Shown: piece after piece, positions 8,074 to 18,453 of the stretch | Position numbering within the stretch: position 1 is the stretch's first letter | Layout: every line of letters starts with the position of its first letter | Source of the DNA: Streptomyces echinoruber | Lineage (GTDB): Bacteria; Actinomycetota; Actinomycetes; Streptomycetales; Streptomycetaceae | NCBI RefSeq assembly: GCF_014651135.1 | Contig: NZ_BMWH01000028.1 | Coordinates: 36,400 to 100,399, forward strand | Length of the DNA stretch: 64,000 bases | Direction: 5' to 3' | Translations under genes and position numbers: made by a program | The notes under the pieces: model-generated | Databases searched by the model: none | What the model was told of the DNA's origin: nothing | What the model saw: the letters and a program-made list of their open reading frames with translations, nothing else

Positions 8074-9299
8074 TGGCCGACGAGCAGGACAGGTGGCTGG
8101 ATCGCGAAACGGCGGAACGTCTGCTGTGCGGCGAGCCGCTGGACGGCCTCGATCCCGCCGTCCGCGACCGGGCCGTCCGTCTCGCCGCCACCCTGGACGC
8201 CCTGGGCCGGCTCGCCCAGCGGCCCGTTCCGCAGGACGCCCGGCCGGTCCCCGCACAGCGTGACGAACCGCTCGGCGAGAGGGAACTGCCCGGTGAGGCC
8301 GCCGCGGTGGCCGCCTTCCGCAAGGCCCACGCCGACCGGCAGTCCGGACCCGAGACCCCTGAAGCGGAACGCCGGCAGCGGGAGGCGCACGCCCGCCGCG
8401 CCGGAACCGGCGCGGACGCCGACCTGGTCCGCATCGGCGCCCCCGCCCGTGGCCGCCCGCGGATCCGCCGGCGGCACCCGGCACGCCTCGCCGCGGCCGC
8501 CGCGCTGGCCGTCGGAACGGTCGGCGGCGCGGCGGTGGCGGCCGCGACCGGTGTCCTGCCCACGCCGTTCGGCGGAGCCGCCCCCGCTTCCCGGGTGTCG
8601 GCGCCGGCCTCGACCGTCTCCGACAGCCCGCCGGGCCCGGCCGGCTCCGGCGCCACCGCCGGCCCCGGGCGTACGACGGGCCGTACCGCATCTCCCTCCG
8701 CCGGCGGCGACTCCGGCTCCGGCGCCACCGCCGGCTCCGGCGACGCGCGGCGCGGCGCCCTGGCCGCCTGCCGGGACCTGCGCGCGGGCCACGCCCTGTC
8801 CGCCGGCCGCCGCCGCGCCCTGGAGAAGGCGGCGGGCGGCTCCTCGGACGTCGCGGGGTACTGCGAGAACCTGCTGGCGTCCGGCTCCGCGCCCGGCAGC
8901 GGCTCCGACAAGGGGAACGGGGCCGGCAACGGCTCCGGCAACGGGAACGGGGCCGGCAACGGCTCCGGCAACGGCAACGGAAAAGGTTCCGGCAACGGTT
9001 CCGGCGCGAGCGACGGCGAGCACGGGAACGGCCAGGGCAAGGGGAACGGCAACGGCAACGGCGGCGGTAAGGGGAAGGGCCAAGGCAACGACGGAGGCCA
9101 GGGCAAGGGCAAGGGCCAGGGCAAGGGGAACGGCCACGGTAACGGTCACGGCAACGGCGGCGGCAACGGCGGCGGCAAGGGGAAGGGCAACGGCAACGAA
9201 AAGGGCGCCGACCAACCCTCCGCCTTCTCCCCGGCCCACCCGGACAAGGCGTCCGCGACCCCGGCGCCCGAGCCGAGCCCGACCTACAGCGCCCTGTGA
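8073..9299 (+). CDS. Single-pass membrane protein paired with ECF sigma factor, Gly/Asn/Lys-rich tail
   Basis: The 408-residue protein repeats the layout of the protein at 6035: a cytoplasmic segment (LDRETAERLL, then EAAAVAAFRKAHAD), an Arg-rich stretch, one membrane helix at about 137-160, a Ser/Pro/Gly linker, and an outside segment with C233 and C264 in the pattern CRDLRAG...AAGGSSDVAGYC. About 110 residues of Gly-Asn-Lys repeats follow, ending in a short Pro-rich end. It overlaps the sigma gene by one base. I infer a membrane regulator of that sigma factor. It has no zinc anti-sigma signature. Confidence 0.77.
   Translation: MADEQDRWLDRETAERLLCGEPLDGLDPAVRDRAVRLAATLDALGRLAQRPVPQDARPVPAQRDEPLGERELPGEAAAVAAFRKAHADRQSGPETPEAERRQREAHARRAGTGADADLVRIGAPARGRPRIRRRHPARLAAAAALAVGTVGGAAVAAATGVLPTPFGGAAPASRVSAPASTVSDSPPGPAGSGATAGPGRTTGRTASPSAGGDSGSGATAGSGDARRGALAACRDLRAGHALSAGRRRALEKAAGGSSDVAGYCENLLASGSAPGSGSDKGNGAGNGSGNGNGAGNGSGNGNGKGSGNGSGASDGEHGNGQGKGNGNGNGGGKGKGQGNDGGQGKGKGQGKGNGHGNGHGNGGGNGGGKGKGNGNEKGADQPSAFSPAHPDKASATPAPEPSPTYSAL
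8887..9205 (+). repeat. GGCAACGG-type coding repeat
   Basis: Repeated GGC AAC GG(C/G) and GGC AAG GG(C/G) codons encode the Gly/Asn/Lys tail of the membrane protein. Two nearly identical blocks encoding GNGAGNGSGN lie in tandem near 8916-8975. Confidence 0.85.
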
Positions 9300-9302
9300 C
9301 CG

Positions 9303-9341
9303 GGCCCCGGCCCGCGCTTTCACCGCCGCGCGGGCGGGGCC
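9303..9341 (+). terminator. Hairpin terminator after second sigma/membrane pair
   Basis: GGCCCCGGCCCGCGC and GCGCGGGCGGGGCC form a 14-base stem with one bulged base and a 10-base loop directly after the stop codon. Confidence 0.75.
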
Positions 9342-9553
9342 GGCCGCGCGACGGCGACGTTTTTCCGCTCGGGGTGTGACGTTTTTCGGCTCCGTGACGC
9401 AGTAGTGAGTGAGCCGACTGGTCATCGGCTGTCGCACGGAGCCGGGGTTCCCCCCGTACCCACGGCTCGTGCACCGGCGCGGGCGGGGCATGTTCCCCCG
9501 GCCCCGCCCGCGCCCCCCTCTCCTCCTCGCTTCCTTCGCTCCCCTCCTCCGCG

Positions 9554-10528
9554 TCACCGGTGGACGACGACCTTGTCGCCCACCCTCACCTGCGTGAAGA
9601 GGCTCGCGATCGCCGCCTCGTCCCGCACGTTCACACAGCCGTGCGAGCCGCCCGCGTAGCCGCGCGCCGCGAAGTCGTACGAGTAGTGCACCGCCTGGCC
9701 GCCGCTGAAGAACATCGCGTACGGCATGGGGGAGTGGTACAGCGTCGACACATGGTGCCGGGACTTGAAGTACACGTGGAAGACGCCCTCCCGGGTGGGC
9801 GTGGGCTGCGCGCCGAAGCGCACCGCCATGGTCGCCAGGGTCCGCCCGTCGACCATCCAGCGCAGCGTCCGGCTGGTCTTGCTGATGCACAGCACGCGGC
9901 CGGTCAGGCAGCGCGGGTCGGGCGGCGCGGCCGGTTGCCCGCCCATCCGGTACAGGTCCCAGTAGCCCGGCTCGTGCGACATCCGCGTCAGCCGCCGCCA
10001 GGTCACGGTGTCCGTCTCACCGGTCTGCGGCAGCCCGCGCTTGCGCTGGAAGCCGCGCACCGCCCGCTCGGTGAGGTCGTCGTACGTCCCCGTCGGCCCG
10101 TCGAAGAGCCAGTCCAGCTCGCGCAGCCGGGCCTGCAGCTCGCGCACGTCCCGACCGGAGTCGCCGCGCCGCCACAGCACCGGCGCCGGCACGGCCGGTG
10201 CGGCCGGTGCGTCCGGTGCGTCCGGCGCGGACGCCGCCGGGCCGCCCCGCGGGGTGCCGGTGGCCGGCCGGGTGGGGGCCTGGGCGCTCGGCACCTCGAT
10301 GCGCACCGGCAGCCGGTGCCCGCCGCCCTGCCCGGTCCCCGGGTCCTGGACCGTGCACCCGGCGAGCACCACGGCACCGGCGAGCGCGGCGAGGACGGCG
10401 GCCGTACGACGCGCACGCCCCGTGGCCGCCGCACGCCCCGTGGCCGCCGTACGGCCGCGGTCGCCCGCGCGGCCCGCGTCGCCCGCCCGTGCCCGGCACC
10501 CCCGCGCCCGGTCCGTTCCGCCGTTCAT
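9554..10528 (-). CDS. L,D-transpeptidase lipoprotein with peptidoglycan-binding domain
   Basis: The 324-residue protein should be exported, lipidated and act on peptidoglycan, forming 3-3 cross-links. An Arg/Ala/Thr-rich N-terminus leads into a hydrophobic segment with lipobox LAGC (about residues 58-61). A PG_binding_1 domain follows (WRRGDSGRDVRELQARL, AVRGFQRKRGL). The YkuD domain occupies the C-terminal third, with the catalytic motif GGSHGCVNVRDEAA and its nucleophilic cysteine. The ATG at 10528 has a GGGGTGGGG ribosome site. It is divergent from the mutase gene at 10777. Confidence 0.9.
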   Translation of the reverse strand: MNGGTDRARGCRARAGDAGRAGDRGRTAATGRAAATGRARRTAAVLAALAGAVVLAGCTVQDPGTGQGGGHRLPVRIEVPSAQAPTRPATGTPRGGPAASAPDAPDAPAAPAVPAPVLWRRGDSGRDVRELQARLRELDWLFDGPTGTYDDLTERAVRGFQRKRGLPQTGETDTVTWRRLTRMSHEPGYWDLYRMGGQPAAPPDPRCLTGRVLCISKTSRTLRWMVDGRTLATMAVRFGAQPTPTREGVFHVYFKSRHHVSTLYHSPMPYAMFFSGGQAVHYSYDFAARGYAGGSHGCVNVRDEAAIASLFTQVRVGDKVVVHR

Positions 10529-10776
10529 CGCCCCACCCCGCAGATCAGTTCCGTGCCGTCGGTCGTCGGCCGTCCGCCGCAGGCCGTCCCCCGAGGCCCC
10601 TGGACATCCTTCCCTGCGCGTGACACGTGACGAACCACGCAGCATGGTTGTGAGCAAGGTCCCAGCGTGGGGCACTCCACCGGACGCACGGCCCTCGCTA
10701 CAGTCCGTGGCGAGGGTCCCGATGTACTGGCCAGTAACTGCGGTGTCGCAGTAACCAAGCAACGCGGAGGCACACC

Positions 10777-12357
<1,581 letters not shown>

Positions 12358-12458
12358 GCCGGGCGTGAGCCGGGCGGTTGCCCCGTACGGGTGATCGGGG
12401 GCGGAAACCGCACCTCCCCGATTACGCTCGTGGAGGGTGTTCCCGGAAGGAGGGTGCC

Positions 12459-13058
<600 letters not shown>

Positions 13059-13105
13059 CGCCTCGAGTGGCGACGGCTGACGCCTCGAAACCCCGGAACG
13101 GACTC

Positions 13106-13139
13106 GTGAGCCCCGGCGACCGTCCCCGCCGGGGCTCAC
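13106..13139. terminator. Bidirectional hairpin terminator
   Basis: GTGAGCCCCGGCG and its perfect complement form a 13-base stem with an 8-base loop between the convergent Uma2 and monooxygenase genes. Confidence 0.8.
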
Positions 13140-13179
13140 TGCCCTGCCGCCGGTGCGGATACCTCCGTACGGCCGCACC

Positions 13180-14598
13180 TCACCTCCCGCCGTGCCCGGC
13201 GCCCACCCGGGCCGCGTACGCCACCAGTCCCTCGGCCGAGGCGCCGGCCCAGCCGACGTAGCCGTCCGGGCGGACGAGGAACACGCCGGTGCCGTACGCC
13301 GGGCAGGCGCCGAGCCGGACCGTGGGCACGCCGAGCGGTGGCAGCGGGGCGTCGGTGCCGACGGCCAGCAGCGTCCAGTGCGGGCCGCGGAAGGCGTCGA
13401 AGAGCCGCACGCCGTCCACGGTGGCGTCCGGCGCGCGGTCCCCGGCCCGCACCGGGCCCGGCGCCGGGCGGGTCTCCTCGGTGAGGGAGGAGGCGCGGTA
13501 GTGCAGTCCGAGCTGCCCGGTGGTCGCCGTGCCGCGCCGGACCTCGCCGCGGTGCACGGCGGTGGACAGGCCGAGCACGTGCGCGGCGACCGGCCGCCGC
13601 TCCTCCTCGTAGGTGTCCAGCAGTTCCTCCGGTGCCGCTCCGCGCAGCACCGCGTCCAGTTTCCAGCCCAGGTTGCAGGCGTCCTGGACGCCGGTGTTGA
13701 GGCCCTGCCCGCCGGCCGGGGAGTGCACGTGCGCCGCGTCCCCGGCGAGGAGGACGCGTCCGGCCCGGAAGCGGTCCGCCAGCGCCGCGCGCGGCCGGAA
13801 CTCCGAGGCCCAGCGCACCTCGGTCACGTCCCCGGACATGAGGTGGGTGCGGGCGGCGACGAGCTTGCGGATGCCCTCCGGGGACGGGTCCGGGCCGGTG
13901 CCGTCCGGGAACTGCGCGACGAGCTGGAACTCCTCCGTCCCGGCCAGCGGGCACAGGGCGAGGAAGCCGCCGCCGCTGCCCTCGCGGGGCGGGAAGAGGT
14001 GCCAGTGGTCCCGGTCCAGGCCCGTGATCCGGACGTCCGCCACCAGGGCGGGCGCCGGGTCGACCGTCTCGCCGGTCATGCCGATGCCCAGGCCGCGCCG
14101 CAGGGTGGACCGGCCGCCGTCGGCGGCGACCGCGTACCGGGCGCGCAGCGCGCCGCCGGAGGCGAGGTGCACGGTCACCCCCTCCTCGTCCTGGACGACC
14201 CCCGCGGCCTCCCGCCCGAAGTCGATCCGCCCGCCCAGCTCCTCCAGCCGCGCCCGCAGGATCTCCTGGGTGCGCCACTGCGGCACCATCCAGGGCTCGC
14301 CGTACGGCACGCCGTGGTCGTCCTCGGCCGGGTCGAACATCCGGTGCTCGCCGAGCCGTCGGCCGTCCCGCCAGAGCATGCCGACCGGGTAGGGCCCGCC
14401 GGCCGCGCGGATCGCGTCCAGCACGCCGAGGTCGTCGAAGACCTCCTGTGTGCGCGGCTGGACGCCCTTGCCGCGCGAGCCCGGGAACAGGGTCTTCGCC
14501 CGCTCCAGCAGGACCGCGCCGACGCCGCGCCGGGCCAGGTCGACGCCCAGCGCCAGACCGGTCGGCCCCGCGCCCACGATCACCACGTCCGTGTCCAC
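13180..14598 (-). CDS. FAD-dependent aromatic-type monooxygenase
   Basis: This 472-residue flavoprotein belongs to the PHBH-like monooxygenase family that includes polyketide hydroxylases and TetX. The N-terminal FAD motif is VVIVGAGPTGLALGVDLARRG (about 4-24), the DG motif is YAVAADGGRSTLRRGLGI, and the second FAD motif is GRVLLAGDAAHVHSPAGGQGLNTGVQDA (given here in parts: GRVLLAGDAAH and GGQGLNTGVQDA). A thioredoxin-like C-terminal region follows. The GTG start has an AAGGAGG ribosome site that overlaps one of two TetR-type operators. The divergent TetR gene probably represses it. Likely use is hydroxylation or detoxification of an aromatic compound; substrate unknown. Confidence 0.88.
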   Translation of the reverse strand: MDTDVVIVGAGPTGLALGVDLARRGVGAVLLERAKTLFPGSRGKGVQPRTQEVFDDLGVLDAIRAAGGPYPVGMLWRDGRRLGEHRMFDPAEDDHGVPYGEPWMVPQWRTQEILRARLEELGGRIDFGREAAGVVQDEEGVTVHLASGGALRARYAVAADGGRSTLRRGLGIGMTGETVDPAPALVADVRITGLDRDHWHLFPPREGSGGGFLALCPLAGTEEFQLVAQFPDGTGPDPSPEGIRKLVAARTHLMSGDVTEVRWASEFRPRAALADRFRAGRVLLAGDAAHVHSPAGGQGLNTGVQDACNLGWKLDAVLRGAAPEELLDTYEEERRPVAAHVLGLSTAVHRGEVRRGTATTGQLGLHYRASSLTEETRPAPGPVRAGDRAPDATVDGVRLFDAFRGPHWTLLAVGTDAPLPPLGVPTVRLGACPAYGTGVFLVRPDGYVGWAGASAEGLVAYAARVGAGHGGR

Positions 14599-14609
14599 AC
14601 CCAGCCTCC

Positions 14610-14622
14610 TTAACGACGTTAA
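14610..14622. promoter_or_regulatory. TetR operator copy 2
   Basis: TTAACGACGTTAA, an inverted repeat identical in core to the copy at 14644-14660, lies 36 bases away centre to centre. It overlaps the AAGG part of the monooxygenase ribosome binding site. Confidence 0.8.
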
Positions 14623-14637
14623 ATTCCCTTGGGTGTG

Positions 14638-14666
14638 AGAGTTCCTTAACGTCGTTAAGGTGTCAA
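14638..14666 (-). promoter_or_regulatory. Monooxygenase promoter with operator in the spacer
   Basis: On the minus strand a perfect -35 box TTGACA (14666-14661) is followed by exactly 17 bases and a -10-like AACTCT (14643-14638). The whole spacer is the palindrome at 14644-14660. Binding of a repressor there would block RNA polymerase directly. Confidence 0.65.
14644..14660. promoter_or_regulatory. TetR operator copy 1
   Basis: CCTTAACGTCGTTAAGG is a perfect 17-base palindrome with 8-base arms around a central T. It lies between the divergent monooxygenase and TetR genes and fills the spacer of the monooxygenase promoter. Confidence 0.85.
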
Positions 14667-14676
14667 GCTGTGCAGC

Positions 14677-15336
14677 GTGAGCACGGAAAGCGGAGCACGA
14701 CGCGCCCCCCTCGACCGCCGCCGCGTCGCGCAGACGGCCCTGAGGCTGCTGAACGACACCGGCCTGGACGGCCTGACCCTGCGTGCCATCGCCGCCGAAC
14801 TGGGTGTCAAGGCCCCGGCCCTGTACTGGCACTTCAAGGACAAGCAGGCGCTGCTCGACGAGATGGCCACCGAGATGTACCGCCGCATGGTCGCCGGCAC
14901 CTGCCTCGACCCCGGCGACACCTGGCAGGAGCGCCTGCGGAAGGCCAACCGCGGCCTGCGCGCCGCCCTGCTCGGCTACCGCGACGGCGCCCGGGTCTTC
15001 AGCGGCTCACGCTTCACCGGCACCGACCACGCCGAGCAGCAGGAAGGCGACCTGCGCCTGCTCACCTCCGCCGGCCTCACCCTCGCCCAGGCCGTCCGCG
15101 CCACCTCGACGGCGTACTCCTACACCATCGGCTTCGTCATCGAGGAGCAGGGCGTCCAGCCCCTCCCCGGCGAACGCCGCGAGGGCTACGACATCGACGA
15201 ACGCGCCCGCCGCATGGCCGGCTTCCCCCTGTCGGCCGCGGCCGGCGCGGAGATCTTCGCCGACTACGACCGGCACTTCGAGGAGGGGCTGGAGCTGGTG
15301 ATCGCCGGGATCGGGGCGCGCTACGGCATCACCTGA
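14677..15336 (+). CDS. TetR family transcriptional repressor
   Basis: The 219-residue protein has an N-terminal helix-turn-helix (residues about 15-60: RRVAQTALRLLNDTGLDG, LTLRAIAAELGVKAPALYWHF) with the TetR-class LYWHFK signature. The rest resembles the TetR-class ligand-binding and dimerisation domain. The GTG start has no clear ribosome site. The operator pair in front of it suggests that it represses the monooxygenase and itself, released by an unknown ligand. Confidence 0.9.
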   Translation: MSTESGARRAPLDRRRVAQTALRLLNDTGLDGLTLRAIAAELGVKAPALYWHFKDKQALLDEMATEMYRRMVAGTCLDPGDTWQERLRKANRGLRAALLGYRDGARVFSGSRFTGTDHAEQQEGDLRLLTSAGLTLAQAVRATSTAYSYTIGFVIEEQGVQPLPGERREGYDIDERARRMAGFPLSAAAGAEIFADYDRHFEEGLELVIAGIGARYGIT

Positions 15337-15337
15337 G

Positions 15338-15600
15338 CCGGTCCCGGTCGCCGCCGGCCCGGTCACCGTCCCAGCCGCCGCCGGTCCCGGTCGCCGCAGT
15401 GCCCGGTCACCGTCCCAGCCGCCGCCGGTCCCGGTCGCCGCCGGCCCGGTCACCGTCCCAGCCGCCGCCGGTCCCGGTCGCCGCCGGCCCGGTCACCGTC
15501 CCAGCCGCCGCCGGTCCCGGTCGCCGCAGGGCCCGGTCGCTGCCGGCCCCGTCACCGTCCCAGCCGCCGCCGGCCTCGGTCACCGCCGGCCCCGGCTACC
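15338..15600. repeat. 43-44 base tandem repeat, about 5.5 copies
   Basis: Units at 15338, 15381, 15425, 15468 and 15511 begin CCGGTCCCGGTCGCCGC and end GTCCCAGCCGCCG; a degenerate sixth unit runs to 15600. Copies 1, 3 and 4 are identical, copies 2 and 5 carry small insertions. The array fills the gap between TetR and the convergent acyltransferase gene and overlaps the last codons of the latter. Confidence 0.92.
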
Positions 15601-16759
15601 GTCGCGCCGATGCCAGCGCCCGTCGCAGCAGCGGGGTGAACCGCTCCTCCACGAACCGGTTCAGCAGCCACGCCAGCAGCAGCATGCCCGCGACCGTCAG
15701 CAGGAAGGTGGCGTACGACGGCAGGTGCAGGCCGCGGTGCAGGGCGCCGATGACGACCCAGCCGAGGTGCTCGTGCACGAGGTAGAAGGGGTACGTCAGC
15801 GCGCCCGCGACCGTCAGCCGGCGCCAGTTCGCCCAGTGCAGCCGGCCCAGCGCGACGGCGGCGACGGCGAGGAAGCCGGCGGTGACGATGAGGACGATGA
15901 CCCAGGCGCTGCGGTGGGAGAAGGCGTGCACACCCGGCGCGTGCCACAACTCCCGGACCGCGTAGTGCTGTCCGACCAGCCAGCCGACGGCCGCGATGCC
16001 CCAGGCGTAGGGGTCGCGGTGGTCGCGGTGGACGAGGTACAGGCCGACGCCGCCGACGAAGAAGGGCGCGTACTGGGGCATCAGCACGAGGTCGAGCAGC
16101 GGCTCCCGCGCGCCCTGCGCCAGCGCCGCCGCCAGCGTCCAGCAGGCGCAGAACAGGATGACGCGGCGGCGGCTCGCGCCCGGCAGGACGACGCACAGCG
16201 CGAACAGGGCGTAGAAGCGGACCTCCGCCCACAGCGTCCAGCACACGCCGAGCACCCGGTCGGCGCCCAGCGGCTGCTGCAGCATCGTCAGGTTGAGCAG
16301 GGCGTCGCTGGGCGAGACCGCCTCGTACGCCACCACCGGCAGCGCGAACACGGCCGTGACCAGGACGATCGCCGCCCAGTACGCGGGCAGCAGGCGGGCG
16401 GCGCGGGAGGCGAAGAACGAGCGCAGCGGACGCCCCCAGCCGCTCCTGCAGATGACGAAGCCGCTGATCACGAAGAAGACCTGCACGCCCAGGCAGCCGT
16501 AGGCGAACCACGGGCTCAGCGTGGGGAACTGCTGCCGCGGCGAGGTGCCCCAGGCCTGCGCGACCTCGCCGTCGCGGCCGCCGTAGTGGTAGGCCGCCAC
16601 CATCAGCGCGGCCACCAGCCGCAGCCCGTCCAGCGCGCGCAGGCGGGACCCCCCGGGGCGCTCCGGCTTCGGGGGCCGGGGGGTGTCGGCAGGCGGCGGG
16701 ACGGTGCGGGCCACCACGCCCGGGGCGGTCGCCCGGGCGTCCTCGTGCGTGTCGATCAC
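15596..16759 (-). CDS. Acyltransferase family 3 membrane protein
   Basis: The 387-residue integral membrane protein belongs to the OafA/acyltransferase 3 family. After a Pro-rich cytoplasmic N-terminus it shows RLRALDGLRLVAALMVAAYH, GCLGVQVFFVISGFVICRS, and about ten helices, including the family FYLVHEHLG region near the end. Such proteins O-acylate cell-surface sugars with acetyl groups. It sits at the edge of the wall-polymer cluster, on the same strand as the next two glycosyltransferases, so it may decorate that polymer. The ATG at 16759 has GGGGAAG upstream. Confidence 0.88.
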   Translation of the reverse strand: MIDTHEDARATAPGVVARTVPPPADTPRPPKPERPGGSRLRALDGLRLVAALMVAAYHYGGRDGEVAQAWGTSPRQQFPTLSPWFAYGCLGVQVFFVISGFVICRSGWGRPLRSFFASRAARLLPAYWAAIVLVTAVFALPVVAYEAVSPSDALLNLTMLQQPLGADRVLGVCWTLWAEVRFYALFALCVVLPGASRRRVILFCACWTLAAALAQGAREPLLDLVLMPQYAPFFVGGVGLYLVHRDHRDPYAWGIAAVGWLVGQHYAVRELWHAPGVHAFSHRSAWVIVLIVTAGFLAVAAVALGRLHWANWRRLTVAGALTYPFYLVHEHLGWVVIGALHRGLHLPSYATFLLTVAGMLLLAWLLNRFVEERFTPLLRRALASARR

Positions 16760-17118
16760 AGGCTTCCCCTCGCCGGAACTCAGCTCACCCGCAGGACGTT
16801 AGTCCGATTAATTCCGGCAATTCGGTCGGCGGGGCGACGGTTCGGGGGATCTCCCCCGCCTGTTCACCCGGACGTTGCCCCGGGTTGGGGCAAGCCCGCG
16901 GAACGGCCGGCTCCGGGCCGGTCCGGGACACGCGGGGCCGGTCCGGGACACGCCGGGCCGGCCCGGGACGCGCCGGGCGAGGGAGGCGGCCGGGGAGGGA
17001 GGCAGCCGGGGAAGGAGCGGTCGAGCGCGGGGAGCGGCCGGGCGCGGGGAGCGGCCGGGCGGGGGGAGCGGCCGGGCGGGGGGAGCGGCCGGGGGGAGGC
17101 ACGCGACCGCTCCCCGGC
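16760..17118. other. Intergenic region with repeats
   Basis: This 359-base gap holds the upstream region of the acyltransferase (16760-16800) and then GC-rich repeats (16915-17095). No gene was seen; long open frames across it are a product of base composition. Confidence 0.6.
16915..17095. repeat. Two families of short tandem repeats
   Basis: Three 20-base units (GGGCCGGTCCGGGACACGCG and variants) at 16915-16974 are followed by about four 17-base units (GCGGGGAGCGGCCGGGC and variants) at 17028-17095. Confidence 0.85.
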
Positions 17119-18453
17119 TCAGCGTCCCCCGGACCGCCGCAGCGCCCGCGCGCGCCGCGCGACCCGGCGCACCGTCGCGTTGCGCGGGATGAACGCGAGC
17201 TGGGCCGGAACCCCGCCCGGCAGCGCCAGGGAGGTCAGGCGGCGGCGTTTGAAGTAGCGCCAGGTGTGCTGGTCCAGGTGCCGGGTCAGGTACGCCTCCG
17301 CGTCCGGGCGCAGGTCCGGGTAGATCTTGGACTGCATGGCGTAGCCGACCGCCCGGACCAGCTCGGTGAGGCGCTCCACGGTCATGCCGCGGCACTGCTC
17401 GCCCACCGCGGCCCGGTCCGCCAGGTCCGGCAGCAGCGCGTCGACGATCGTCACCGGCACGCGGTTGCTGTTCTCGTACGGCGTGAGGCGCTCCAGCAGC
17501 AGCTCGGTGCCGGTGCGGGCGACGGGGATGCCGTAGAGCGCGGAGGCGGTCAGCAGGGCGGTGGAGAAGCAGCCCACGACGAGGGCGGGCCGCATCCGCT
17601 GGTAGAGAACCTCGGCGAGGACGGGCGTGCCGAGCACCGTCAGTTCGGCGCCCAGCTGCTCGGCCCGCCGCTCCAGGACGCGCGAGAAACGGGCCGGTGC
17701 CGAGGGGTGCGGCTTGAACACCACCCGCCGGTGGCCGAGTCCGACGGCGCCCTCCAGCATCCGCGCGTGCAGGTCCTCCTCCTCTTCGGGCGTGAGGATG
17801 CCGAGCGCGGAGAGGTACTGCCCGAGCAGCAGGGCCGGTTCGTCGGCCTTCGGCACCTCGTCGCCGGTGTCGGCGAGTTCGGCCAGCACCTTCAGGAAGG
17901 CGTCGGTGGGCACGATCTCCGGCCGGACGCCGAACTCGGTGAGGAGCAGGGGCTTCAGGCCCGGCACGAGGTCGAGGTGGAGCAGCCGGTCGACGCGGGT
18001 GCCGACCAGCGGGTCGATCTTGTTGCGGGTGGGTCCGTAACTCATCAGGCCGTCGGCGTAGACGGTCACGGGCGCGCCGGTGAAGATCTGGCAGAAGCCG
18101 AGCGCCGGGTTGACCTGGATCGACTCCACGGCCAGTTCGACCGGGTCGTCGCCGAGCCGCCACAGCATCCTCACGTGCCGCTCCCACAGCGGCACGTCGT
18201 CCAGGCGCGGGGCCCAACCGCCCGGGTGGAAGGGCGCGATGACCTCGTTCCAGGACACCACGTCGTCGAAGCGCCCGCGCAGCCGCTCGAAGCCCGGCAT
18301 CTCGCTCGGCGCGGGCGTCGTCTCCGGCGTCGCCGCGTTGTTGCACACCAGCAGGATGCGCCGGTCGGCCGCGCCGAAGCAGTCGGAGTCGAGGGCGGCG
18401 GCGAGCGTGGCGGTGCCGTACAGCGTGGAGGCGAGGAAGATCTGCGTGGTCAC
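17119..18453 (-). CDS. Polysialyltransferase-like glycosyltransferase
   Basis: The 444-residue protein starts VTTQIFLASTLYGTATLAAAL and contains RRVVFKPHPSAPARF and VVGCFSTALLTASALYG, the KPHPS and serine-rich patterns seen in bacterial polysialyltransferases. It should use CMP-activated nonulosonic acid to extend a polymer in the cytoplasm. The GTG at 18453 overlaps the stop of the upstream glycosyltransferase (GTGA), so the two are coupled. The acceptor and linkage are unknown. The nearby NeuA and NeuB genes support the assignment. Confidence 0.75.
   Translation of the reverse strand: MTTQIFLASTLYGTATLAAALDSDCFGAADRRILLVCNNAATPETTPAPSEMPGFERLRGRFDDVVSWNEVIAPFHPGGWAPRLDDVPLWERHVRMLWRLGDDPVELAVESIQVNPALGFCQIFTGAPVTVYADGLMSYGPTRNKIDPLVGTRVDRLLHLDLVPGLKPLLLTEFGVRPEIVPTDAFLKVLAELADTGDEVPKADEPALLLGQYLSALGILTPEEEEDLHARMLEGAVGLGHRRVVFKPHPSAPARFSRVLERRAEQLGAELTVLGTPVLAEVLYQRMRPALVVGCFSTALLTASALYGIPVARTGTELLLERLTPYENSNRVPVTIVDALLPDLADRAAVGEQCRGMTVERLTELVRAVGYAMQSKIYPDLRPDAEAYLTRHLDQHTWRYFKRRRLTSLALPGGVPAQLAFIPRNATVRRVARRARALRRSGGR

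Noticed and set aside
6348..9890. Very long open frame on the minus strand over the sigma/membrane protein region
   Set aside because: It lies antisense to four well-supported genes, has repetitive Arg/Ala/Gly composition and no domain; GC-rich DNA makes such frames by chance.
10529..10762. Longer N-terminus for the L,D-transpeptidase from ATG at 10762
   Set aside because: The added 78 residues have no export signal and would separate the signal peptide from the N-terminus; the ATG at 10528 fits a lipoprotein.
15338..15600. Possible CRISPR array
   Set aside because: Units are contiguous with no unique spacers and no cas gene is near; it is a tandem repeat.
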